64,000 bases of DNA from Brachycybe producta. Lineage: Eukaryota; Arthropoda; Diplopoda; Playtdesmida; Andrognathidae. Positions within the stretch are counted from its first letter, which is position 1; every line of letters begins with the position of its first letter. Shown one piece after another: positions 42,128 through 53,700 of the stretch. The notes below the pieces were generated by a model that searched no databases, was not told the origin of the DNA, and saw nothing but the letters and a program-made list of their open reading frames with translations. The stretch spans positions 1,577,131 to 1,641,130 of the forward strand of contig JAUPFP010000006.1 of assembly GCA_036925085.1 (NCBI GenBank). The letters run 5' to 3'. The position numbers and the translations under genes were made by a program.

Positions 42128-45100
42128 ATGGCTACGAACAGGATGAAGTCATTTGCGCCGACAGTTGAACAAATAAACACCGACCAAGTGACTCAGGTCT
42201 AGAGTTTATATATCGTTTTTAATTACGGTGTTTTCAACTCCTTTTATTTTGTCTTTCCTGCTCTATTCAGTTGGCAAACAAGTATTGGGCTCCTCATGGA
42301 ACGGTTCCAAGGCTCCCCTTTGATCCTCAGGTTTGAATATTACTTCCCATTTGAAAAATTGCGAAATTGACCAGCTTTCAACACGTGTTTTTTCTGTTTT
42401 TCTGTTCAATTTCAGGTCGTCGAAGAGATTTATCACACGGAAATCAGTCAAACAAAGTAGAATTTAAACATTCAAGGGCGTATTTTTAATGATTGCTAAC
42501 TGTGATAAAGTTAAAGTTAATGCTTAACTCGATCGCCTTTTGATATTAACTTTTATGCGAAAGTTTATAACTTTCTTTATTGACTATGTTACAGTTAAGA
42601 ATCATTAAGAATATATGCCTCTTATGCAAGTTCGTACTGTTACGAACATTTAAATTTGCTTTTTCGTTTCAGTTTTTCAATACGTAAGATCATGTTATTG
42701 GAATTCAGGTAAAAGTTCGGATCGATCTACTGAAATTGTGAAGTAACTAAGAGTTCGAAAATCAACTGTTCGTAATTGCTTCGTTTTTGTCGTTTCAGTC
42801 AATATATGGAGAACTTCCTTTGGCCTAACTACGATCCAAACAAATCCGTACATTCACTCATCATGTCCGTAGTTATCATGTTAAACGAGAAAGCTCGAGA
42901 AAAAGTTCCGGCTTGGCAGGTATATAACATGAATCCGACTCTCGTTGAATCTTTTTTTTAATGCATTTCTATTGTTTCCATCTGTTTCAGACGTTTAAGA
43001 ATAAACCAGAACATTTTCCGTCATTCTTCCGGCAAGTTCTAAACAAAGCTTTGGACGTTGAAAATGAGTTGACTCTTCAAGAACACATCGCCTTACTTAT
43101 ATTTCTTATCCATTCCTTCAACAGTGTTGTGAGTTTTGTTTTCGCTTTTTGTCGTCTGATTTGTAAAGAATTTTTGAAACAGATAGTTGTTGTAAACAGG
43201 AAGTGGATTTGGTTCGTGAACAAGTGCAGCCTCTTGTCTCTTTTCCGATGTGGATCTGCCTTTTACCTGTAATTGGTTTTGATGAAAGAAAACGGAAGTA
43301 TAAATTATACAAAAGGTTTTTTAAACATCCTGATTTTCTTTGTGTTAGGGTCGTAGAGAACAGGAGTTGAATTCACATCGCAAATTAAGGAAGTTTTGGA
43401 ATGTGATACAGAAGAAGGATACTGCAGCTTCCGAGGAAGCAAAACAGAGGGTGGATTTTGAACGGCGTTTTCTTTTTAACCTCATTCAGAAGTTCTTCAA
43501 GCTTATTGATTCTGTTCCAGCAGTTGGTTTGTTTTAATTGCTCGATTCGCCGTAATGCTCTTTGAACGGTTGTCTTTTTTTTTTTTAGATCCCGTGGATC
43601 CATATCTAGTTCGTTACTGCGAACGTTTTCTCGAATTGCTTATCGATCTCGATGCTCTTTTGCCGACACGTCGTTTTTTCAATACGATTCTCGATGATTC
43701 TCACGTTATCGTTCGTTGTCGCCTTTCGAATCTTCCACGAAGAGATGAGGGCAAATTGTTTTCACAGGTATCCGTCTAGAAACGGAATAGAAACAAATTG
43801 AACCGAACGTGTGAAACCCTTTTACGTGTTATTGTTGTTTCCTTCAGCTTCTAGATATGTTGCAATTTTACGTTGGTTTTGAAATCAACAATCAAAGCGG
43901 TGAGGCATTAAGAGATCACGACATGATGTTGGAACATTACGAGACAATTACGTCACTTCAGGTTAACTTTGTACAATTTTTAGTCTTGGTCCGTCTGAAG
44001 TTTTAACGGCTCATTAATTCTTTAATAGAAAACGGCATTCAAGCACTTTCCGGAGCTGAACAAATTCTCGATGACGAACGTTGCGAGCATCGACACGAGA
44101 GATTCTCTTTTGAAGCAGTTTGCTCTTCTCGAGTTAGTTAACGATGATCAAAATGCTTTTAATTCTATCTTATTCTATTATCTCATAATTTGTTCATCTC
44201 TCATAGCGTCATGAAACTTCACGAACTCTCTGCACACTTGAACCTTCTTCCGAAACACGACGAACAATCATTATCGAAATTTTCTAAAGAATTCTTATTA
44301 GAATTGTTGGCAAGTTTTGTTGAAATGCAACTTATCGACTTTTGTTTTTAATCGTAACGTTTGTTTTTAGATCTTCAAACACGAACGACGGATGTCGCAG
44401 CTCGAGTCGCTGAATGAGATGCCACTTTATCCGACCGAAGAGATGATCTGGGATGAGAATATTGTACCGATGGAGTATTTTTCTGGAGAAGGTAATTCAG
44501 ATGTTTCGTTTTTCTTGATGGTAATTGTTTCTAAATTTAACTTTGTATTCAATTTTTATTTAAAAAATAGGTTGTCTCGCGCTCCCAAAACTCAATCTTC
44601 AGTTTTTGACCCTGTACGATTATTTATTGAGGAATTTTAACCTTTTCCGCCTGGAATCAACATGTTCGTTTATTGTTTTAGTGTATTTTTGTCTCTTTTG
44701 TTATTTTAGTATGTGTTGATTTTTATACATTTATTAGATGAAATTCGTCAAAATATTGAGGATGCTGTTTACCATTCGAAACCATGGTCTCTATTAATGT
44801 CTGTGTGTTCGTTGTTTACTTTTATTAAAGAAAATATTTGTCGGCTTTTGTTTTTGAAGGCAACGTGAAGACGGTGGAGTTTATTTTGGAGGTTGGGCCA
44901 GAATGGCGCAACCGATTGCAAGTTTTAGTGTAGTTGAGGTCGGAAAGCCGAATATCGGAGAACAACATCCATCTAAAGTACGAGCAGACGTTAACCTCAA
45001 TCTGAACTTGAGGCCCGGAATAAAGTCCGAGTGGGAATGTCAGTTATATTTGTAATTTAATGATTGGTGTCTGTGTTTTAGTAATGACTGTTTTGTTTTG

Positions 45101-48100
45101 TGATTTGTAGCTCTTCGGAAACATGACGTGTGTTTTTTGGTAACGGTACGTCCGCAACAGGCAATCGGAACTCCGTTTCGTTTTCACGATCCGTTCATTC
45201 CTCAAGTTGGTCTCACTTATGTGAGAGGTTGCGAGATCGAGGGAATGCTCGATGTGAATGGACGTGTTATCGAGGAAGGTCCCGAACCGAGGCCCAGCCT
45301 TCCCGGTATCAGTCGTACTTTTAGAGTTCTTCTCGATAGCAATCAATATCGGCTTGACATGGACCAAACGGCACAAGGGAAAGAGGTTAGAGTCGAGTTG
45401 ATATCAATTGTTTAAATCTACCTACATAGCCTTAAACTTTTTTAGGATATTTATGAAACGTTCAATATAATGTTGAGAAGAAAACCAAAAGAGAACAACT
45501 TTAAAGCTGTTTTGGAGACGATCCGAGACTTAATGAACACCAACTGCGTGGTTCCGGATTGGCTTCACGACATCGTCATTGGTTATGGTGATCCAGCTGC
45601 TGCACATTACTCTAAGTATGTGATCGTTTGCTCTTTTGCAAGTTTCGTTACGCGATTCCGTGTTTTTTTTATTTAGTATGCCAAATCAGATTGCAACTTT
45701 GGATTTCAATGATACTTTTTTGGATTTCGACCATTTGGTAGCAAGTTTTCCACAGCATAAGATTCAGCACAACGTTGACGACCCCACAAAACTTGTTCCG
45801 CCGTTCAAGTAAGTGTCTTTACACTGTTTTTTGATCTGCATTGAAATGAAACTGATGATTTATTTTAATGAACGTTCTATCATTGTAGGTTGACTTTCAA
45901 GGGAGTTAAAGAAACAAAGAAGCGTGGTCGAGACGAGCACGACTCGGAGCTTTCCAAAGAGGAAGCCGAGAATGTTATCGTTGTTAAACCTCACGTGATT
46001 CCACAACGAGGGCCGTACTCTTATAATCAGCCAAAAAGGTTTCATCTTAAATGTTGTTTCGTTTGCTTTTACTTCTTTTCTAAACTTATTTTTTCATATA
46101 GAAACACTGTTCCTTTCACTCCTACTCAAGTGGAAGCGATCAGATCGGGAATGCAGCCGGGTCTTACTCTTGTAGTTGGTCCTCCTGGTACGGGAAAAAC
46201 CGACGTTGCCGTTCAAATCATTTCCAATCTTTATCACAACTTTCCGGAGCAAAGAACACTTATTGTGACGCATTCAAATCAGGCTCTTAATCAGCTGTTC
46301 ACAAAAATAATGGCTTTAGACGTAGAGGAGAGGCATCTTCTTCGTTTGGGACACGGAGAAGAAGCTCTGGAGACGGAAAAGGACTTCAGTCGGTCGGTTT
46401 ACGAGACTAGAAGTAACTTATACGTTATAAATGTCCATGTTTGTTTGTTTTTGTTTACGATAGATATGGTCGGGTCAATTACGTTCTTGCAAAGCGTCTG
46501 GAACTTCTACAAGAAGTGCAACGTTTACAAGAAAGTTTAGAGGTTCCCGGAGATGTTGCGTATACCTGTGAAACGGCTGGGCATTTCTTTTTATATCAGG
46601 TGCACATTCGAGAGTTAATTCATTGTTTTATAGATTAATAATATATCTCATAACGTTGTTTGGTTTAGGTTTTGTCTCGTTGGGAGCAATTTCTTGGCAA
46701 GGTGAAACCGGGTGTCGGAAAGACGGTTTCAATAGAATCCATTGGTTCTCTTTTTCCGTTCAATAACTTTTTTACGAATGCTGTACAACCAATTTTCAAA
46801 GGACGTTCTTACAAAGAAGATATGGACATTGCAGAGGGTTGCTTCTCTTACATTAAACGCATCTTTACTCAGCTCGAAGTACAAATATTTCGAAACCACT
46901 TTGTAGAACACAGTGTAAATTATTTTTCCGTTTTATTAAAATATAGGAGTTTCGCGCTTTCGAGTTGCTTCGTAGTGGTCTGGATCGGTCTCGTTACCTT
47001 CTTGTACGCGAGGCTAAAATCATTGCAATGACCTGTACGCATGCTGCTCTCAAACGAAAGGAACTCGTAGAACTAGGATTCAAAGTACGAAAATTACAAA
47101 ACTTGAAGACAGTTAAATGACCAAAAAAAACCCTGGTTAAATGCTGGAATTCTCGTTTCAGAGGCTAAATGTCAAACTAGCATCTAAAACTATTGAACTC
47201 GAGCCTCTAACCACGGCCTTCCACTAAAAAAACGCGTTTTTGAAAATGTTCATGTTGATAATCGACATTTTTTTTTTCATTGTAGTATGATAACGTCCTC
47301 ATGGAAGAATCTGCTCAAATTCTGGAAATCGAGACTTTCATTCCTCTCCTTCTACAGGTCACTTGTGTTAAAGAACTTTAGCGTCGGTTTCACGAGTTAA
47401 ACTTTCGTTCGATTTTAGAATCCTGAAGATGGATTCAACAGGCTAAAACGCTGGATTATGATCGGTGATCACAATCAGCTTCCGCCCGTCATCAAGAACA
47501 TGGCCTTTCAGAAATATTCAAACATGGAGCAATCACTTTTTAGACGTTTCGTTCGACTAGGAGTTCCGACTGTCGATCTAGATGCTCAGGGTCGTGCGAG
47601 ACCAAGGTCAATTACAATTTTCTTGTTTGTTGATTTACTGGCTTTTGATATTCATTTGGGGTTTTCTCCATGTTTATAGTATTTGTTCGCTTTATAATTG
47701 GCGTTATCGTAAACTCGGCAATTTGCCGCATGTTTACACGTGGCCGGAATACACGACGACTAATGCCGGCTTTCAATTCGATTATCAGCTTATTAATGTC
47801 GAGGATTTTAACGGCGTTGGAGAATCAGAACCAAATCCTTATTTTTATCAGGTCTAGAAATTTGGCAATTTTACTCGTCATCTACGTTATCTTTGATTCT
47901 TGTTTGTTTTTTGATACACAGAATCTTGCCGAGGCCGAATATGTTGTAGCCATTTTCATGTACATGCGCTTAATCGGTTATCCTGCTGAAAAGATTTCTA
48001 TTCTGACTACCTACAATGGTCAAAAGCACCTTATAAGAGATGTTTTGAATGAAAGGTGTAGCCGCAATCCGTTAGTCGGACTACCGCACAAAGTGACGAC

Positions 48101-49015
48101 GGTGGACAAGTATCAAGGGCAACAGAACGATTACATTTTATTGTCTCTTGTAAGAACAAAGGTTGTCGGTCATATTAGGTGTGCAATAGTATTTTATCGT
48201 TGTTTATAAAGTCTTGATGTAGCGTTTTTGAATAACGTTTGTTTTGAATTGTTAGAGATGTCCGTCGTCTCGTCGTTGCGATGTCTCGAGCTCGATTGGG
48301 GCTTTACATCTTTGCTCGTGTTCGTCTTTTTCAGAACTGCTTTGAATTGACTCCAAGTTTTAACCTGGTTGAACAAGAAATTTTAATGTCAGCTTTTCAG
48401 AATTTATGAGTTTTATTTTTATTTTAGCTGATGCAGCGCCCTTTAAAACTTCATCTTGCTCCTCACGAGTTGTATCCAACAGAACGGAAGGTCGACGAGT
48501 CGTTGTGCGATGAACCTATGATCATCGAAGATATGCCTCAGATTGCAAAATACGTCTACGATTTCTACCAACAGAAAATCACTGTCTTGCAATCCACCTT
48601 AGCTGTAATTATAATTTCGTCTGTTTTCATTCCTTTCTTTATTTTGGTTATTTCATGAGAGATTTTTTGCTTTTTATGTATTTTTCAGGCCGTTAAAAAA
48701 ACTGAGATAGAAGTTGTACCCGAACAGTCAACTATCTCTGAACCCGTAGCTTATAATGACGATGACGATGATGTGGATTCTGACGATGACAGTAACGACG
48801 AGGAATCAAACGAAGCAATTATAGAGGAATCGACAACAAATGACGAAATCCAAACCCTCGTAGAAGAAACCAGCGTTTCTATGGAGGAAACTGAGACGAA
48901 CGTGGGTGAAAGTGAAAATCCAGATGAAGAAAATAACGTCCAGGTGGAAGAACCAGAAAAGTCCAATCAAAATGAAAACTCCGAAGAAGAAATAATTCCC
49001 ATGGAAGATTCGTAA
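42128..49015 (+). CDS. AQR: Aquarius, intron-binding spliceosomal RNA helicase
   Basis: SF1 (Upf1-like) helicase of the intron-binding complex, which contacts the intron upstream of the branch point. 31 exons: 42128-42196, 42271-42330, 42416-42456, 42673-42708, 42799-42919, 42991-43128, 43200-43268, 43349-43522, 43589-43767, 43848-43961, 44029-44132, 44207-44309, 44371-44491, 44571-44663, 44738-44786, 44860-45038, 45111-45385, 45446-45615, 45677-45808, 45889-46038, 46102-46392, 46464-46599, 46669-46878, 46947-47084, 47286-47357, 47419-47606, 47680-47851, 47922-48178, 48256-48367, 48428-48604, 48689-49015. Total about 1,485 residues, the length of human AQR. An N-terminal ARM-like region is followed by Walker A GPPGTGKT (exon 21), motif II as EESAQ (exon 25), [10 protein letters not shown] (exon 26), TTYNGQK and QGQQNDYI (exon 28) and [13 protein letters not shown] (exon 29). 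The tail is acidic. The exon 12 donor is GC. The exon 8/9 junction is one base out of frame with canonical sites. Confidence 0.97.
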
Positions 49016-49045
49016 TGAAACCACTTGATTGCCAATTTTCACGCA

Positions 49046-49051
49046 AATAAA
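49046..49051 (+). promoter_or_regulatory. Poly(A) signal of AQR
   Basis: AATAAA 31 nt after the AQR stop. The convergent gene's signal on the other strand lies only ~80 bp further on, so the two 3' UTRs probably overlap or nearly touch. Confidence 0.75.
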
Positions 49052-49127
49052 TTAAAGACCATTCTCGTTTTTTATACAAAGTTTTAATTCTTGTTCCGTT
49101 TTTTATTCAGATTTTATTGAAAACAAA

Positions 49128-49133
49128 TTTATT
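49128..49133 (-). promoter_or_regulatory. Candidate poly(A) signal of the MSANTD3-like gene
   Basis: AATAAA on the - strand about 28 nt after the stop at 49,161; a second one lies at 49,102-49,107. Confidence 0.6.
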
Positions 49134-49160
49134 TACAAAGATAAAAAAAAAACACGGGAA

Positions 49161-50065
49161 TCATTTGCAGAGTGAAGATGAAGACAAACTCTCGTAATAT
49201 TTCGTCTTCGCCTTTAACATTTCCAATTTTGCAGCATGGATTTCGTTTTTTCTCTCTTCTTCGTTTAAAAGTGATTCCCAGGCTTTCTCGTAGTACAGAC
49301 GCTTTGCTTCAGCACACCGTACAATCGTATCGGACACGTCGATGGACGTCGTCGTTGTATTCTTCGCTTCGTACGAGACACTTCTCGGTAACATTCGATC
49401 GTGGTTCGTCCATTTCTGTTGGGCTTCGGAACTGTTACTCACAGCAACACTTCCTTTACTCTGAAAGAACAGATGAACAGCATTACAAGTTAGAATTGGC
49501 TGAGTTTTAATGGGTAACAGGAATACCGTTAACTCTTCGTTATCATCTTCTCTCGATGCGTCTCCATCGTCTGATAGATCTGAAAAGAAACGAAGCAAAC
49601 AGGTATTTAAAAATAAAAGCGCTTGAGAAATAAGTTAACAGCACCTTGATTCGTTTCTCTTTCGTATAGAGGTGTATCCGAATCATAAGGATTCGTTAAC
49701 GGTTGGATACTTTTGCTTAGAAAGCTCAGAACTTCATCTCCAATGAGACCAGGATTGGAATGGTCTCCATTATTGTTTGATGACGACGTATTATTGACAT
49801 CGTGATATTTCTTCTTGTAGTTTCTCTTGATGTTATCGTAAGCAGTTCTAAGACAGGTCCATTCTCTAGGAACGGTGACAGACCCGTTGAACTCGTGAGC
49901 CACATTCTTCCATGCTTTTTCCTTGTTACGTATAGATGCTGTGTCTGTCTTTTTATTCTCCAAAACGTTCTTGTACTTAATCACAAGGAAACTTAGAAGA
50001 TCTTTCTCTTCTCGCGTGAAGTTTTGTGATCGTTTTCGCTTCTGTTTCACTTCAACGTCCATCAT
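49161..50065 (-). CDS. Myb/SANT-like DNA-binding protein, MSANTD3-like
   Basis: Three exons 49,645-50,065, 49,527-49,579 and 49,460-49,161; 257 residues. Residues ~14-90 form a Myb/SANT-like trihelix domain of the MSANTD3 type (FTREEKDLLSFLVIKYKNVL, KAWKNVAHEFN, TAYDNIKRNYKKK), with a basic start (KQKRKRSQ). The middle is acidic (DLSDDGDASREDDNEE). The C-terminal ~55 residues are a charged coiled coil (EAKRLYYEKAWESLL, LEMLKAKTKYYE), as in human MSANTD3. Two adjacent ATGs exist at 50,065 and 50,062; I took the first. The domain family is thought to be related to Harbinger transposon Myb proteins, but this copy looks like a normal spliced host gene. Expected role: nuclear DNA binding; targets unknown. 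Confidence 0.85.
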
Positions 50066-50134
50066 CGGCTCCTACATTGTCACCTTTTATGGGCGCCGCC
50101 ATCTTTGATGACGTAAATCGTAGAAGAAAAAAGG

Positions 50135-50252
50135 ACGGGCAATTAGAAAACGGGATAAACAGAAGTTGGCTCCCCTTTTTTATGACGAACGCAACTTTTA
50201 ATTGGTTGGTTATGTAGTCTGACGTCACATGCTCCGCCCTTTTCAACGTCAA
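50135..50252. mobile_element. Foldback MITE, family A (copy 7), truncated
   Basis: ACGGGCAATTAGAAAACGGG through CTGACGTCACATGCTCCGCCC to about 'cttttcaacgtc'; the second arm is missing. It starts 70 bp upstream of the MSANTD3-like start codon. Confidence 0.8.
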
Positions 50253-50263
50253 CCAAGTTGAAC

Positions 50264-50305
50264 CAACACAGTGGGCAAATCTCTCTAGGTTTGCCCACTG
50301 TGTTG
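50264..50305. repeat. Perfect 16-bp-stem hairpin
   Basis: CAACACAGTGGGCAAA, a 10-nt loop (tctctctagg) and TTTGCCCACTGTGTTG. It starts where the truncated family A element breaks off. It may be a small foldback or a scar of its lost arm; nothing shows that it is transcribed. Confidence 0.8.
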
Positions 50306-50390
50306 CCCCCTTTGACTTAATTTTGATTACGCAATGCATTATAGGTGGCGCTGTGATTGAAATTCATTGCGAGTGAACGAGTTAAAAAAA

Positions 50391-50614
50391 ACTAGCGTTA
50401 GCCCATTAGTATTAGCAGAGCGCATGCGTATTGTTATCTTATTGTTTTATATAGGAAAGTGATTCCAGATTTGCGTTAGCAGCGCCGTCTATTGATCACC
50501 AATAGAAACTGCCGATGAGACGTTCACTATAGGAAACCTATATAAAATCCTATATATAACGATAAGATGGCAATACGTTTGCGCTCTGCCAATACTAATG
50601 AGCTAACGGTAGTA
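50391..50614. mobile_element. Foldback MITE, family G (copy 2) in the FANCM promoter
   Basis: ACTAGCGTTAGCCCATTAGT faces ACTAATGAGCTAACGGTAGT; arms carry GCGCATGCGT and AAGATGGC. The flanks are not a simple 8-bp duplication: about 29 bp ('aattcattgcgagtgaacga' plus 'gttaaaaa') on the left at 50,361 recurs on the right at 50,616 with two changes. Confidence 0.8.
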
Positions 50615-50730
50615 AATTCATTGCGGGTCAACGAGTTAAAAACGGCGGCAATCATAACGCTGAATTTTCGGAGGGAAACGTGTTTGTCAGTAAACCAGTT
50701 ATGTGCATCGCATTGTTAAGTGTGTAAACC

Positions 50731-53700
50731 ATGAACGGAGATGATCCATTCGGTGAAGATGACGATGAAATGGACGATTTGCTCGTTTCCGTTCTTGAAG
50801 ATACGACGGGCATCTTATCGTCGTCAACTGTAAACATCAGCTGTGGAGGAGGCAGGTCGATAACCGAGCCAGTCCTCGTTGATGGGTTTGACAGAGACTC
50901 GGGACGAACCTGGATCTATCCCACGAATAAACAAGTTCGAGATTATCAGTATAATATCGTGATGAAGTCTTTAGTTGCCAATACTTTGGTCTGTCTTCCG
51001 ACTGGTCTCGGAAAAACTTTCATCGCTGCCGTTGTCATGTATAACTTCTACCGATGGTTTCCAAGAGGGAAGATTATCTTCATGGCTCCTACGAAACCCC
51101 TCGTAGCACAGCAGATTGAAGCCTGTTTTGAGGTTATGGGAATTCCTCAGACGGACATGGCCGAAATGACTGGTATAACTAACGAGCTTTACATAATAAC
51201 CTAATTTTTATCCTCTTTACTATATAGTCTTAGATGGGTCACTACAAAATCCAAGGAACGTATAGTATTCTACTGAAACTGGCTTGGAATCTGCGGGAGA
51301 AATGTAGAAAGTTCTACGAATTGATAGAATTCTGCATGAAACTTGCAGAAATATATAGAAAACTAGAAATTTCTGTAGAATTTAAATGCATATTGTTGAT
51401 GTATGAGTTGAAATATGCATAAACATTGCAGAGTTTTTGGTGTAATTGTTAATAATTCTAGTTGTGAATTTGTAGAAAACTACTGGAAACTGCAGAAGTC
51501 CGTATAAAATTTAAGAAATCTGCTGAAAATGCTAATATTCAAACTGAAAAAAAGAAAACTAGAAAAAAAGATTGAAATTTTCTGAACATTTTATTTTCGA
51601 ACTCTATTCTGTTTTTCATGTTGATATCTTTCAAAATAAACTTTTTTTAGACAAAAATTTAAAAAAAAAATCGTCTGCTTAAAACTGAGTCTTTTTATGC
51701 GAGTTTATCGCATAAAAAGTTTATTTTTAAATAAATCAACATTGAAAATACCTGATTTCAGTACCCTTCTAGTTTACAAAACACATTCAAGTTTTTCATC
51801 TAATTTACATTAGGACGTGTGAGATTTCTAATCAGTGAGTTTTAATTAACAGGTTCCATGACTCCGAAGAACCGTACAGTATCTTGGAACGAGAAAAGGG
51901 TCTTCTTTTTGACTCCGCAAGTGATTTCTAATGACATCAGTCGTGGAATTTGTCCGGTGACGTCGGTCAAGTGTGTCGTCGTCGACGAAGCGCATAAAGC
52001 ACTCGGTAACCATGCTTACGTTCAGGTTGTGCGTGAGCTCCACAATAACGGTGGGATCTTTAGAGTTCTGGCTTTGAGCGCTACTCCAGGTCAAGTTATT
52101 TTTTTTTTTTTAGAAAAATTCAGGAATGTTTCTGTAATATTTTCTATATATGTTTCAGGTAGCGACTCGCAACAGGTACAACAGGTAATTACTAACTTAC
52201 TGATTGCAAACATCGAGGTGAGAACGGATGAATCTATTGATATAGTTCCGTACATTCACCATCGAAAGATCGATAAAGTTGTTGTAGAACTCGACGACGA
52301 ACTGATCGAAATGAGGGCGCGATACCTTGAAGTCATCAACGTTTACATCGAAAGGTTGCATCATTATAAAGTTATTTCGACACGTAACTTAGAAACATTG
52401 TCTAAATACCAACTTCTGAAGGATAGAGACCGGTTTCGGAGCAGACCACCTAGTGACCTGCCTCGTATGCAATGGGGAGCCATCGAAGGCTATTTTGCAG
52501 TGTCGATGAGTCTCTATCACGGTTTGGAACTTCTTCAGTTCTACGGAATGCATTCCTTCTACGTATTTTGGAACGAAACTTTAAACAGTCCAAAGAAAAC
52601 GTTCAAAAGTCGATTCGAACTACAGAGAAATGTGACTTTTTTTCGTATCCTCGACAATCTCGAAAGGAGGTTTAACAGGAAGGTTCTCGATGCTCCGAGT
52701 ACTTCGACCTCAAATCCTTCCACCGTCGTCATCTACAGCCATCCAAAGTATAAGAAACTGGAAGAACTCGTATTGAACCATTTCAAAGCGACTGCGAATG
52801 AAATCGAAGACACTCGAGTCATCATCTTCGCTCAATACAGAGAGTCCGTTAAAGAGATCGAGACTGTTTTGAATCGACATCGGCCAACTTTGAGGCCTTT
52901 GGTGCTTATCGGTCAAAGTAGCGTCCGAGGTGGAACAAAAGGTTTGAATCAGAAACTTCAAGTTGACGTTATGGATAAATTTCGATCTGGAACATCGAAT
53001 ATCTTGGTGGCAACTTGCGTCGGAGAGGAAGGGTTAGATATCGGTGATGTGGACCTCATCATTTGTTTCGATGCGCAACAAAGTCCGGTTCGACTGATAC
53101 AACGTATGGGAAGAACCGGTCGTAAAAGAGATGGTAGAGTTGTCGTTCTTATGACGAAGGGAAAAGAAGAAGGACAATACGCTAGAGGGCAGTTTAACAA
53201 GAGGGCTTTCAATCGAGCCATGACGGGCGCGGGTGCGTCATATCAGATGTTTTTGTTGAATCCTCGAATGATTCCGAAGGATATCGAACCCGTTTGTCAC
53301 AAGATGTTTTTATCTGCAGGTGTTTTCGTTCATAAAGAGAAATCTAATAAGACTTCTGTCGTCGAAACAGCTGGTCGTAAAACTATTAATCCGTATTTGA
53401 ACGATAACCAACTAAAAGAATGGAAGTCAAAATATTACCTTGCTTCGAACGAAACGGTGAGCATAGATTTTAGTCCTCAAATGGTCAGTTTTTTGTCAAA
53501 GACGGAAAAGGAGTCTTCGAAGAAACAGTTGCAATTGTCCAAAGGACCAACTTTATCTTTAACTGAGTGGCTACCGTGGCAGGACACTTTAAATGCAACG
53601 TTTTTGGTCGATCACACGAAACAAACTGAGTTGTTCGTCGATACGATGAAATTTCTAGAGATATCTTCGTGTTGTGTCGAAACTGATGAAGCAACGAAGG

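Larger units (their letters stand above)
50066..50730. promoter_or_regulatory. Probable bidirectional promoter MSANTD3-like / FANCM, invaded by two MITEs
   Basis: 665 bp between start codons. A YY1-type GCCGCCATCTT at 50,095-50,105 lies 30 bp from the MSANTD3-like start. The rest is mostly transposon: a truncated family A MITE, a perfect 16-bp hairpin and a complete family G MITE, which bring a CRE octamer (50,220-50,227) and an NRF1-like GCGCATGCGT (50,420-50,429). No TATA box was seen. Confidence 0.6.
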
